A DNA stretch of 64,000 nt from DAOUMF01 sp034408935 (GCA_034408935.1 DAOUMV010000003.1:124001-188000); one strand, 5' to 3'; shown: positions 43,424 to 51,980, numbered from the stretch's first letter. Numbers and translations: made by a program. Notes: generated by a model not told the origin, from the letters alone.

Positions 43424-44251
43424 ATGTTCTGCAGCAAGAGAGCCGAACGTGCCCTGAGGGTTCTACTCCCGTGCTTACTGTCGATATTGCCGGTGGTTAT
43501 TGCTGGTTGCGATTCGGCTTCCGGGTCGGTGAGCGTCTTCGCTGCTGCCGGTGCAAAGGTGGCGATCGACGAGTCCGCTCAGAGATTTCAGGAGCAGCAT
43601 GGTACGCAGATCGAAGCCAGCTACGGCGGAGGCGGCGAGGTCTTGACTAGGATGGTGGTCACCGAAACTGGGGACGTTTTCATAGCCCCTGAGCAGGAGT
43701 TCATGAAAAGCGCCGTTGAACAGGGAGCAGTTGATCCCAACACAATAGAGACCCTCGCCTACATGATTCCGGTACTGGCCGTGCAGAAAGGCAATCCCAA
43801 ACAGATTACCGCTCTGACGGACCTGGCCAAGCCGGGAATACGGATCGCCATCGCCAGGCCGGAGGTGACCCTAGTGGGAAAGTACGCCCGTGAGATCTTC
43901 CAACAGACGGGCCTCGCCGACGAGATAGAGAAGAACATCGTAACGGAAGCGGCACGCCCTGATCTATTGGTGACCTGGCTAACCATGGGCAATGTGGATG
44001 CAGTCATCACCTGGCACTTCTATCAGAGTCTGGCGCCTGGCGACATCGAGGTGGTGCGGTTGCCGCCAGAGCAGCTTACGGGCATCGGCGAGATGCAGGC
44101 AGCAGTGTCAACGCACAGCACTAATCGTGATCTTGCGGAGAGCTTCGTCGATTTCCTGGCGTCGGTCGAAGGCAAAGCAGCTTTCGACGAGCACGGCTAC
44201 ATTGTCGATGCCGAGGAACTGGCAAAGTATTGGCCCTCTGCAAGCCAATAG
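43424..44251 (+). CDS. orphan molybdate/tungstate-type substrate-binding lipoprotein
   Basis: 275 residues. Lipoprotein signal ends VVIAGCDS. The body follows the ModA pattern (VFAAAGAKVAIDESAQRF, YGGGGEVLTRM, DVFIAPEQEFM, AVQKGNPKQI, WHFYQSLAPG), homologous to the modA-like protein 4 kb upstream. There is no second permease or ATPase, so it either feeds the same transporter with another anion or acts as a sensor. Confidence 0.83.
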   Translation: MFCSKRAERALRVLLPCLLSILPVVIAGCDSASGSVSVFAAAGAKVAIDESAQRFQEQHGTQIEASYGGGGEVLTRMVVTETGDVFIAPEQEFMKSAVEQGAVDPNTIETLAYMIPVLAVQKGNPKQITALTDLAKPGIRIAIARPEVTLVGKYAREIFQQTGLADEIEKNIVTEAARPDLLVTWLTMGNVDAVITWHFYQSLAPGDIEVVRLPPEQLTGIGEMQAAVSTHSTNRDLAESFVDFLASVEGKAAFDEHGYIVDAEELAKYWPSASQ

Positions 44252-44323
44252 CCAGCGCAGCTAACCTGACGTTAGCCGTCAGGCAACAAGGACGGAGGAG
44301 AGCAACCAGTCGGGGGATGAAGA

Positions 44324-45085
44324 GTGAGTAGCGAGTTCGTCCTGCAAAGAGCCAAAGAGCTGTTCTCTAGGATCGTCGCTGAGCATCAACTAGGCAACGA
44401 TCCCGTGCGAGTAAGGATTCAGCCTCTGTCGCCGCAGCAGGCGATAGGCTGCCCCGAAAGGCAGGACTTCGCCCTGCTGGAGGGCAGGGAGGTGATGATC
44501 GAAGCCGATTTCAAGGGAAGCCTGGGGCAGGCGTTCACCGATCAGCCGGAGAGCTTTCAGGGCACCCTGGACGATGTGCAACGTCTTAACCTTGATTCCA
44601 GTGCAAACAGGGCGGTATTCGTCTCCACCCTCAACGCTGTAACCTCCCACCTGGGGATCGCGACAGGAACCCGACACTGCCGGGATGACGAGCCAGAGAG
44701 CTGCGGCTCGGAGATCGCGCGGGGGCTGCTCAAGGAGTATGGCAAGGCCAGAGTTGGCCTGGTGGGGTATCAGCCAGCGATCCTGGCGGGTCTGACGCGG
44801 ACGTTTGGCGTTGAAAGCGTCAGATGCAGCGATCTGAATCCAAAGAACTTCGACTCATGCAAGTCCGGAATTACGGTATGGGATGGGAGGACGGAGACAG
44901 CCAGGCTCATCGATTGGTGTGATCTTCTGCTCGTCACCAGCAGCGCTATCGCCAACGATACCTTTGATGACATCTACGAGAGGGCGGTGACCTCACAGGG
45001 GAAGCCGCTGGTCCTCTTTGGAGTCACTGGGGCGGGGATGGCCGAGGTCCTCGGACTGAAGAGAATCTGTCCGTTTGGGCACTAG
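44324..45085 (+). CDS. DUF364-like Rossmann-fold protein, second copy
   Basis: 253 residues, GTG start. The C-terminal half resembles DUF364 (RVGLVGYQPAILAGL, then WCDLLLVTSSAIANDTFDDIY and LVLFGVTGAGMAEVLGL). The N-terminal half is different from the first DUF364 protein and has Cys in GCPERQDF and RHCRDDEPESC. Putative metal-chelate-binding protein; neighbour of an oxyanion-binding lipoprotein, as the first copy is near NifX. Confidence 0.75.
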   Translation: MSSEFVLQRAKELFSRIVAEHQLGNDPVRVRIQPLSPQQAIGCPERQDFALLEGREVMIEADFKGSLGQAFTDQPESFQGTLDDVQRLNLDSSANRAVFVSTLNAVTSHLGIATGTRHCRDDEPESCGSEIARGLLKEYGKARVGLVGYQPAILAGLTRTFGVESVRCSDLNPKNFDSCKSGITVWDGRTETARLIDWCDLLLVTSSAIANDTFDDIYERAVTSQGKPLVLFGVTGAGMAEVLGLKRICPFGH

Positions 45086-45122
45086 TCGGTTTGGCCCTGC
45101 ATTAGCAGCAAGGAGGTCAGTC

Positions 45123-45335
45123 ATGAGGGTCAACATGGGCGTCATCGACCGTGCTATCCGGGTGGTGATCGCCGCTGTGCTCATCGGCGTCGGCCTGGGT
45201 GTGGTGCGGGGGCCTGGCGGAATCGCCATGGCGGTGATCGGCGTCATCCCCCTCCTGACGGGACTGAGTGGGTTCTGCCCGCTCTACGTCCCGTTCGGAA
45301 TCGATACGCGCGGCCAACAGCATAGAGAAGGCTGA
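45123..45335 (+). CDS. DUF2892 (YgaP-type) small membrane protein
   Basis: 70 residues from the ATG at 45123 with a perfect AAGGAGG. RVNMGVIDRAIRVVIAAVLIGVG and GLSGFCPLYVPFG are the DUF2892 signature: two membrane helices with a Cys near the C-terminus. The domain is found fused to rhodanese in YgaP, hinting at sulfur or thiol transfer. Part of the plus-strand group. Confidence 0.85.
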   Translation: MRVNMGVIDRAIRVVIAAVLIGVGLGVVRGPGGIAMAVIGVIPLLTGLSGFCPLYVPFGIDTRGQQHREG

Positions 45336-45451
45336 CATACGCGACTCGGTGGGAACGTAGCCGGTGCGTCGGCTGAAGTCCAGAGGGTGGCGGAGGCGCG
45401 CAGGCCTCGGAGTGGCCCAGACGACCTTGACCGAGCCCCAATGGACGAGAA

Positions 45452-46300
45452 ATGAGCGCGGATGTGCGAAACCATGGTGTGGGTGAAGTGCCCGACGCCG
45501 ACGGCTACGCGAACAAGCTGTATCTCTCCGATTTCCTGAGAGAGCCGACTATCCGCTGCGCGATCCAGGCGCTGGGACTCCCGCGGAGCAGCCGGGGACT
45601 CGACGCGGGATGCGGGATTGGCAGTCACACGCTGTTGCTGGCAGAGGCCGTAGCCGTAGACGGACACGTGACTGGCCTTGATCTGTCCCCCGAGTTTCTG
45701 GCTCGCGCGAGGGAAACGGCAGAGAAGCGCGGCCTTGCGGAGCGGGTTTCCTTCCAGCAAGGAGATGTGAACGGACTTCCCTTCGACGATGACACCTTCG
45801 ACTGGGCATGGAGCGTGGACTGCGTGGGATTCATCCCCGCAGAACCTGTGTCGCTGCTGAAGGGACTCGCACGGGTGGTCAAGCCCGGTGGCAGCGTCGC
45901 GATCCTAGTCTGGTCTTCTCAGCAACTGCTGCCGGGTCATCCTCTTCTGGAGGCGCGGCTGAACGCAACCTCTCTGGGTATCGCCCCTTTCGCTAGGGGC
46001 AAAAGACCTGAGACGCACTTCCTGCGAGCGCTCAGTCGGTTCCGTGAGGCGGGCCTGGAGGAAGCCGTAGCCCGAACCTTTGTGGGCGACGCTCATGCCC
46101 CGCTGAGCGACGATACGCGCAGCGCCCTAATGTCGCTGATCGAGATGCGCTGGGGAGAGCCGCAGTCGGAGCTGTCTCACGAGGATTGGGAGGAGTACCG
46201 GCGTCTTTGCAGGCCAGAGTCATCGGACTTCATTCTAGATCTCCCGGACTACTACGCCTTCTTCACGTATTCGATGTTTCGAGGAAGGGTTGCGAAATGA
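45452..46300 (+). CDS. class I SAM-dependent methyltransferase (UbiE-like)
   Basis: 282 residues. Motif I LDAGCGIGSHTLLLAE (about residues 50-65), motif II VTGLDLSPEF, then FDWAWSVDCVGFI and a PGGSV turn. Typical small-molecule methyltransferase. Substrate open; relatives occur in arsenic, corrinoid and quinone pathways. Confidence 0.85.
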   Translation: MSADVRNHGVGEVPDADGYANKLYLSDFLREPTIRCAIQALGLPRSSRGLDAGCGIGSHTLLLAEAVAVDGHVTGLDLSPEFLARARETAEKRGLAERVSFQQGDVNGLPFDDDTFDWAWSVDCVGFIPAEPVSLLKGLARVVKPGGSVAILVWSSQQLLPGHPLLEARLNATSLGIAPFARGKRPETHFLRALSRFREAGLEEAVARTFVGDAHAPLSDDTRSALMSLIEMRWGEPQSELSHEDWEEYRRLCRPESSDFILDLPDYYAFFTYSMFRGRVAK

Positions 46301-46379
46301 ACCCCCGGCCGGCCGTACGTTCGGTAGAGGCCTTGCGGTTAGTCTAGCGAGCACAGCCAGTGTGTTAGGAGGTGCACCA

Positions 46380-46739
46380 ATGACCAGGAGCATAGGAATC
46401 ATCTACTGCCAGAGGATCCAGGACGCGAGCTGCATTGGATGCGCCAAGTGTTACAAGGCGGTTCGGGAACACGACCACGCCTTTGCCGACGTCGAGGGCG
46501 ATATCCAGGTCGTGTTCAAGACAAGTTGCGGGGACTGCCCCGGCCTGGTTCTTCCCAAGCTCGAACTTCAGATGCTCGTTCTCGAGAAACTGGGCTTGAG
46601 CGTGGACGAAATCTACTTCGGCACCTGCGTCAAGAAGGCCACCGCTGTCATGAACTGCCCTATGAATCTGAGTGGGATTGAGGCCAAGATAGGGGAGCTG
46701 TACGGCCTCCCGGTGCACGTCGGCACCCACGACTACTAG
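46380..46739 (+). CDS. CGGC-domain protein
   Basis: 119 residues from the ATG at 46380 with TTAGGAGGTG; longer in-frame starts overlap the methyltransferase. CIGCAKCYKAVREHD, TTS-like TSCGDCPG, GTCVKKAT and NCPMN plus the end VHVGTHDY match the CGGC domain, a predicted metal- or Fe-S-binding domain of anaerobes. Last plus-strand gene before the Rrf2 unit. Confidence 0.8.
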   Translation: MTRSIGIIYCQRIQDASCIGCAKCYKAVREHDHAFADVEGDIQVVFKTSCGDCPGLVLPKLELQMLVLEKLGLSVDEIYFGTCVKKATAVMNCPMNLSGIEAKIGELYGLPVHVGTHDY

Positions 46740-46942
46740 GGTGCGACGGCGACGCACGGGTGACCGTCCGTGCGGGGGCGCGCTGCCTTGAGCAACTGGC
46801 GCGCATGTAGTCAGCGGCTTTCATGGGCAGTAGGGGAGTATCCGGGGCCGTGAGTCGTGCCCCTGGCACGGGTGAGGCTATGTTGGCCTGGAGGCTCGTG
46901 TTCTGGGTTGTACGGCGTTGAGATAAGGCCACATCACACCCC

Positions 46943-46971
46943 TTGACGGCCATCGGCTACTACGCTATAGT
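46943..46971 (+). promoter_or_regulatory. strong sigma70-type promoter of the Rrf2-DsrMK unit
   Basis: TTGACG (46943-46948), 17-base spacer, TATAGT (46966-46971). It is 52 bases before the Rrf2 start. An imperfect palindrome (GTCTA-N9-TAGAC, 46990-47008) in the early leader may be an Rrf2 site. Confidence 0.75.
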
Positions 46972-46989
46972 GAAACCGCCCACGAGATT

Positions 46990-47008
46990 GTCTACTAGAG
47001 TGATAGAC
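46990..47008 (+). promoter_or_regulatory. possible Rrf2 operator
   Basis: Inverted repeat GTCTA-N9-TAGAC located about 12-30 bases after the predicted transcription start. Arms are only 5 bp, so this is a tentative autoregulatory site. Confidence 0.35.
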
Positions 47009-47022
47009 TTCATACCGATATT

Positions 47023-47463
47023 GTGAAGCTCTCCACCAGGGTACGGTACGGCACCAGGGCCATGGTTGACGTTGGTCTCCACTGCGCGGAAGGCCGTGTT
47101 CCCCTCAAAGACGTTGCCGAAAGACAAGACATATCCAAGAAATACCTGGAGCACCAAACGAGCAGGCTAGAGGCAGTGGGCCTGTTGAGGAGCCGCCGGG
47201 GAGCGGGTGGTGGGTTTACGTTGGCGAAGCCGCCATCTGAGATAAAGCTCAGCGAGGTCTTCGAGATTCTTGAGGGAGCAGTTCCGCTCGTGGAATGTAT
47301 GGAGAATGCTGACCTGTGTCCACGCTCCGACACGTGTGCGGCGAGGGATCTGTGGATCGAGATGGGCCGGATTCTGGCCGCTTTTCTGGAATCGAAGACA
47401 TTGGAGGATCTGTGTCGCCAGCAGCGTGAGAAGGAAGAAGCGGCACAGACTGCGGATCGCTGA
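47023..47463 (+). CDS. Rrf2-family transcriptional regulator (Fe-S type)
   Basis: 146 residues, GTG start. The winged HTH is MKLSTRVRYGTRAMVDVGLH to LLRSRRGAGGGFTLA. The three cluster Cys of the IscR/NsrR group are visible in CMENADLCPRSDTC (about residues 92-105). It probably senses redox, NO or sulfur state via a [2Fe-2S] or [4Fe-4S] cluster and controls the DsrM-like and DsrK-DsrC genes 68 bases downstream. Confidence 0.88.
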   Translation: MKLSTRVRYGTRAMVDVGLHCAEGRVPLKDVAERQDISKKYLEHQTSRLEAVGLLRSRRGAGGGFTLAKPPSEIKLSEVFEILEGAVPLVECMENADLCPRSDTCAARDLWIEMGRILAAFLESKTLEDLCRQQREKEEAAQTADR

Positions 47464-47530
47464 GCGCAGCGATGGCGCTCGTGACCATCGAGCAAGTGGA
47501 GATTGGCCACCAGCAAAGGGAGGTAGACGC

Positions 47531-48190
47531 TTGGATGAGTTCGTAGATGTCCTCGAGAACGAGGTTCAGATAGTGGCTCTGTCCCTCTTTGCCCTCATGT
47601 ACGCGGTGCGCCTGCTGTGGCTCAGATCGCTCCGTCAGCCTTTGGAGAAGATGGAGCCCAAGGGCTCGGCGCGCAGGGGCATCTTGCTCTCCTTCGGTTC
47701 CGTATTGATGCCCTGGACTATGGAGAGCACTCGCAAGCATCTCTCCGTCTACGGGGAGTTCGCGTTGTTTCACATCGCGATAGCCATTGCCATCGGCGCC
47801 ACCTTCATCCATCCCTATGCGAAAGGCGCACTGACGGATCCCGTTGTGTACACCTTTGTGGTCTTCCTCGCCATCGGCATCCTGATTGGGGTCCTGCGCG
47901 CAGTGCGCAGGGTGTCGAGGCCGGAGATGCGCGCTCTCAATACCCCGGACGACTACTTCGCCATAGGCATCATCACCATCTACTTCCTGACTGCTATCTG
48001 GGGGCTCCTCGCCGACAGCAACTGGGGGCTCATCGCCTACTTCGGGCTCACAACGTTCCTCTTGCTCTACCTTCCGTGGAGCAAGATCTCGCACTACCTG
48101 TACTGGCCGTTCACCCGCTTCTACCACGGCTTCCTGTTCGGCCGGCGCGGCGTGACGGTCCCCAAACTGCGCTCGATTACGGAGGCATAG
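47531..48190 (+). CDS. NarI/DsrM-like cytochrome b membrane subunit (module 1)
   Basis: 219 residues from a TTG at 47531 chosen for GGGAGG 7 bases upstream; earlier in-frame starts lie inside Rrf2. About five membrane helices. Candidate heme-ligand His occur in LFHIAIA, TFIHPYAK and ISHYLYW. This type of protein (NarI, DsrM, HmcE, HdrE) passes electrons between the quinone pool and an Fe-S partner, here the DsrK-DsrC fusion that starts 3 bases after it. Confidence 0.82.
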   Translation: MDEFVDVLENEVQIVALSLFALMYAVRLLWLRSLRQPLEKMEPKGSARRGILLSFGSVLMPWTMESTRKHLSVYGEFALFHIAIAIAIGATFIHPYAKGALTDPVVYTFVVFLAIGILIGVLRAVRRVSRPEMRALNTPDDYFAIGIITIYFLTAIWGLLADSNWGLIAYFGLTTFLLLYLPWSKISHYLYWPFTRFYHGFLFGRRGVTVPKLRSITEA

Positions 48191-48193
48191 CTG

Positions 48194-49882
48194 ATGACGA
48201 CCGAAGCAGCACCTACCAAGACGAACGGCGATTCCGGCAAGAAGGCATTGGACGTGCTGTCGTCCAAGCTGACGCGGCAGCTTGCGGTCAACATGCATGC
48301 CTGCGTGCACTGTGGCTTGTGCTTTGACTCCTGCCACTACTACCTCAGCATCGGTGATCCTAAGCTTACACCTGCCTACAAAGCCGAGCAGTTTCGCTCG
48401 ATCTACAAGAGGAAGTACGACTGGATGGGCAGGCTCTTCCCCTGGTGGGTGAAGGCCAAGGAGCCCACTGAGGAGCAGCTCGCCAACCTCTACGATGCCG
48501 CCTTCGGTTCCTGCACCATGTGCCGTCGGTGCAACTTCAGTTGCCCCATGGGAATCGACATGGGACTCCTCATGCGGACCGCCCGCTCGATCCTCACCGC
48601 CCAGGGCAAGGTTCCGCCCGGCTTGCAGGAGACGGTGGACATCCACCTTGAGACCGGCAACAACATGGGGATCAGCAAAGAGGACTTCGTGGAGACGGTG
48701 GAGTGGATGGAGGAAGAGGTTCAGAAGGCGGTGGGTGACCCCGATTTCAAGATTCCCCTCGACAAGCCGGGCGTCAAAAAGCTCATGTGCTTCAACCCCA
48801 GAGAAGTCAAGTACTACCCGTTGCTGTTCCTGGCGCAGTACAAGACCGCCTACGCCGCGGGCGATGAGTGGGGGATATGCAGCGACGCTTGGGACGCGAC
48901 CAACTACGCCCTCTTCAATGGCGACGACGCTGCCGCCAAGAAGATCGTCACTCACCTGGTGGACTCGGCCGCGAACCTCGGGGCTGAGACGCTGGTTCTG
49001 ACGGAGTGCGGGCACGGCTACCGGGTCAACCGCTGGGAGGCCCAGGGCTGGTACGGCAAGCCGCTTCCGGTGAACATGCTCAGCTACAACGAGCTCGCCG
49101 CCGAGTACCTCAGGACGGGGCGCATAAAGCTCGATCCCACCAAAAACCCTGAGCCCGTCACGTACCACGATCCCTGCAACCAGGCCAGGAGCGGCGGGAT
49201 TGAAGAAGAACCGCGATACCTGCTCCGCCAGGCCGTGATGGACTTCCGAGAGATGGTTCCCCACGGCGCGGAGAACTTCTGCTGCGGCGGTGGCGGCGGC
49301 GCCCTGACGATGTCGGAGTTCCGCGACCGCCGTCTCGAGGCGGGGAAGGTCAAGGCGGATCAGATCAGGGCCACCGGTGCCAAGATCGTCGTCACCTCCT
49401 GCCACAACTGCATAGACCAGATCGCGGAGCTCAGCCGGCACTACGGCTTGGGCGTCAAGGTGCAGAACGTCTGCGAGATAGTGGCGAATGCCCTCGTCAT
49501 CGAACCCAAGGAAGCGCTCCCAGGTGCCGTTGTCGGCGAGGAGGCCGTTGAGGTTGACGACAAGGGCTACATGAAGGTTCCGTCCCAGTGGAGTCGAGAG
49601 GCAGCCCAGTTCCTCGCCCGGCAGCAGGGATTCGGCGACGCGCTGGATCAGCTAACGAACGACCACTGGGCCGCGATCTACTTCATACGGTCTCAGCACG
49701 ACCGCACCGGTTCAGCTCCATCGCGTGAGGAGGTCTGCACCGGCCTCGGCTTCACCAAGAAGCAGTTCTACGCCCTCTTCCCGGGCACCTATAGGACTGC
49801 GCTTCGGGTCGCTGGGATGCCGGTTTCCGAGGACATTCCCGAACCCGCCGAGGAGAAGTCCCAGGAGCCGGCGGTGCGGTAG
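48194..49882 (+). CDS. DsrK/HdrD-like Fe-S protein fused to a DsrC/TusE-like domain
   Basis: 562 residues in one uninterrupted frame. Residues about 35-120 hold two 4Fe-4S motifs (CVHCGLCFDSC and CTMCRRCNFSCP). Residues about 200-440 carry CCG-domain elements: ECGHGYR, YHDPCNQA, FCCGGGGG and SCHNC, ligands for a noncubane [4Fe-4S] as in HdrB/DsrK. Residues about 453-545 align with DsrC/TusE: VDDKGYMKVPSQW, LTNDHWAAIYFIR, FYALFP and RVAGMP. Known DsrC carries two redox Cys near the C-terminus; here the first is Leu (TALRVAG) and the terminal one is absent, replaced by an acidic tail. One new Cys is in EEVCTG. The fusion with a Cys-less DsrC domain is not one I know. Neighbour is a DsrM-like cytochrome b, 3-base gap. 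Confidence 0.9.
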   Translation: MTTEAAPTKTNGDSGKKALDVLSSKLTRQLAVNMHACVHCGLCFDSCHYYLSIGDPKLTPAYKAEQFRSIYKRKYDWMGRLFPWWVKAKEPTEEQLANLYDAAFGSCTMCRRCNFSCPMGIDMGLLMRTARSILTAQGKVPPGLQETVDIHLETGNNMGISKEDFVETVEWMEEEVQKAVGDPDFKIPLDKPGVKKLMCFNPREVKYYPLLFLAQYKTAYAAGDEWGICSDAWDATNYALFNGDDAAAKKIVTHLVDSAANLGAETLVLTECGHGYRVNRWEAQGWYGKPLPVNMLSYNELAAEYLRTGRIKLDPTKNPEPVTYHDPCNQARSGGIEEEPRYLLRQAVMDFREMVPHGAENFCCGGGGGALTMSEFRDRRLEAGKVKADQIRATGAKIVVTSCHNCIDQIAELSRHYGLGVKVQNVCEIVANALVIEPKEALPGAVVGEEAVEVDDKGYMKVPSQWSREAAQFLARQQGFGDALDQLTNDHWAAIYFIRSQHDRTGSAPSREEVCTGLGFTKKQFYALFPGTYRTALRVAGMPVSEDIPEPAEEKSQEPAVR

Positions 49883-49933
49883 ACAGTCAGCGGATCAAGT
49901 CTTCGCGCGATATCTAGGCCAGGTCGCCGCATT

Positions 49934-49962
49934 CGGAAAGCACCTCTTACGGGTGCTTTCCG
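49934..49962. terminator. strong hairpin between convergent redox operons
   Basis: Perfect 11-bp stem (CGGAAAGCACC / GGTGCTTTCCG) with a 7-base loop, 52 bases after the DsrK-DsrC stop and before the NrfD-cytochrome stop on the other strand. Likely terminator for the plus-strand unit, possibly bidirectional. A second small hairpin (GCAACC-CTT-GGTTGC) follows at about 49968-49982. Confidence 0.7.
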
Positions 49963-50139
49963 GCCATTGGGCAACCCTTGGTTGCGAGGCTAGCAGAGAG
50001 CGCGCTGGCAAGCGATGCCAGACGGGCGTGGGCGGCGACGGCCTGGCTCCCTCTGGAGTCTAGTGACTCGTGTTCTCGTCTAGAACCTGCTAGGGCTTCA
50101 TGGGATGCCTGTCGATAGAAGGCTGAGCTCCGCCTATGT

Positions 50140-51978
50140 TCAATCCTCGTAGTGACAGGTAGTACAGTAGGGCAACTCGGGCTTGTTCAACCTCTCAGCC
50201 TCATCCTCGTGGCATTCCATGCAGGAGCCGTGCATGGCATCCTCGTAAGATGGCGCGATGTAATCAAAGGGCTGTCCGTCTTCGTCCGGGCCCATGTTCG
50301 TGTGACACTCCACGCACTCGACCGCCGTACTCGCCGAGTGCCCTCCCTCGTGGCACTCGTCACAAGACTCATTGCCGCTCGGTTCCACCTGTTCCACGTG
50401 GAACTCGTGGTCAAACGTTGATGTCGGACTGTACACGTCCGAATGGCATGCCCCGCATGAGGTCGGCCCGAAACCGGCTTCCGATTCACTCATGCCTTCG
50501 ATCTCCCAGTTGCTCAGATGATGACAACGCACGCACATGTCCTGTTCGGTCGCATACTCCGATGGGATCAGCTTGCTCAGGAGTTCCACGTGAGCCTGGT
50601 GGTCGAAGTCGACGAAGGCTTCGTTGTCGCCGCCGTAGATGCGCATTACGTTCAGCCCCTGGACCGGCCTCACCGGAGCGCTTTTCGTCTGGTCACCGCC
50701 CCAGGCGCGCCCCGGCATAAAGGTAATCGCCAGGGCAACCACTACCATGAGCATGGCTGACCTGCGGACGAAGGTATCCCGGAAGCTCTCGGCAAGCCGG
50801 ATCCCTGTCAACGGGTCGAAGCGGGGCCTGGCGTACGGGGACACCTTCTCTTCTTCTCCGATCGTCTCTAGGCCGAAGACCTTGAGGTTCTCGGTAAGGA
50901 AGAGGAACACCAACACCGCACCGGAGACTATGCCGATGCTGATGGCGAACTCCACCCAGTTGGGGAAGTAGGTCGCTCCGGCCGGCCTCTCAACGGCGAT
51001 CACGCTGCCGGAAAGCCGGTAGAGGATCATGCCAGAGACTGTGAGGAAAGACGCCGTACCCAGCCCGCGCAAGCTATTACGGGAGGCTGGCATAGAGAGC
51101 AGGATGGCCGGAATCAGCGCGGTGATGGATATCTCCACCAGGAACAGCACGCTCTGCCAGGACCCATCGATGGCGTCCGGGAGAACGCCTCGCCACAGAA
51201 GGTCGCCGATCCGAATGGCCAGGTAGGCCCAGAGAATCACGGCGGCGGCTTTGCCTAGGCCGGCGAACAGCTCGATCTCGATCCGGCGGCGATAGACCCA
51301 GGCGGAGAAGAAGCCCTCCAGGGTGACCATCATCAGCCCCAGAGCGGCCGCCGAGACGAAGAACAGCACTGGCAGAATGGGGCTGTACCACAGGTCATGG
51401 AGCCGGAACGGTATGATCAGCAGCAGCGATCCGAGGGACGACTGATGCAGCGTGGAAAGGACAATACCAGCGATCACCACTGGCAGGGTGAGCAGTTTCA
51501 ACCAGTGTGCTACGGTCTGGAACACCCGGCTCTTGAATAGCGGGTGTTCGAGGACGGTTGGTAGAAACTCGACCGTCAACACAGCGGTGTAGAGCATTAC
51601 ACACAAGGCTACTTCGAAGAGCACCGAGTGGTGCTGCCAGTATACGGTCGGTCTCCAAATGTTCCAGGGAACGCCTAGGTCTACAAGCAACCCTACGATC
51701 ACCGCGAAATAGCCCAGCAAGGCTGTAAGAATCGCCGGACGGAGCAGGGGCCGGTACTTCTCTAGCTGGAATATGTGGACCGTAGCGGCCAGCGTGAAAC
51801 CTCCAGCCGCAAGGGCCACTCCAGCGAAGACGTCGAAGCCGATCCACAGACCCCAAGGAGTACCATCATTCAGGTTCGTGGTAGCGCCCAGTCCCCGACT
51901 GAAGCGGATGATCGCCGCCACAACCCCTGCGGTGAGGAATATCCAGAGCACGTCTTTGACGACGGCTCGCCGGCTCAT
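50140..51978 (-). CDS. NrfD/HybB-type membrane protein fused to six-heme cytochrome c
   Basis: 612 residues from the ATG at 51978, which follows GGAGAGGAG; earlier in-frame starts lie in the upstream Fe-S gene. Residues about 1-400 are an NrfD-like integral membrane domain with 8-9 hydrophobic segments (HmcC/DsrP type: GLWIGFDVFAGVALAAGGF). A further membrane helix (about 435-455) leads to a periplasmic tail of about 150 residues with six CxxCH heme sites (CVRCH, CGACH, CDECH, CVECH, CMECH, CTTCH) and FDHQAH/FDHEFH distal His. In Hmc and Dsr complexes the NrfD and cytochrome subunits are separate proteins; here one polypeptide joins them. Quinone-linked electron transfer is expected. Confidence 0.9.
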   Translation of the reverse strand: MSRRAVVKDVLWIFLTAGVVAAIIRFSRGLGATTNLNDGTPWGLWIGFDVFAGVALAAGGFTLAATVHIFQLEKYRPLLRPAILTALLGYFAVIVGLLVDLGVPWNIWRPTVYWQHHSVLFEVALCVMLYTAVLTVEFLPTVLEHPLFKSRVFQTVAHWLKLLTLPVVIAGIVLSTLHQSSLGSLLLIIPFRLHDLWYSPILPVLFFVSAAALGLMMVTLEGFFSAWVYRRRIEIELFAGLGKAAAVILWAYLAIRIGDLLWRGVLPDAIDGSWQSVLFLVEISITALIPAILLSMPASRNSLRGLGTASFLTVSGMILYRLSGSVIAVERPAGATYFPNWVEFAISIGIVSGAVLVFLFLTENLKVFGLETIGEEEKVSPYARPRFDPLTGIRLAESFRDTFVRRSAMLMVVVALAITFMPGRAWGGDQTKSAPVRPVQGLNVMRIYGGDNEAFVDFDHQAHVELLSKLIPSEYATEQDMCVRCHHLSNWEIEGMSESEAGFGPTSCGACHSDVYSPTSTFDHEFHVEQVEPSGNESCDECHEGGHSASTAVECVECHTNMGPDEDGQPFDYIAPSYEDAMHGSCMECHEDEAERLNKPELPYCTTCHYED

Positions 51979-51980
51979 TG

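Larger units (their letters stand above)
46740..47022 (+). other. intergenic region before Rrf2
   Basis: About 280 bases. Near 46750-46775 a GCACGG/CCGTGC hairpin without T-run may end the upstream transcript. The remainder holds the Rrf2 promoter. No RNA gene found. Confidence 0.4.

Noticed and set aside
47249..49441. 730-codon open frame antisense to the DsrM-like and DsrK-DsrC genes
   Set aside because: Long antisense frame produced by high-GC codon bias; no homology-like motifs, and the plus strand encodes complete redox proteins.
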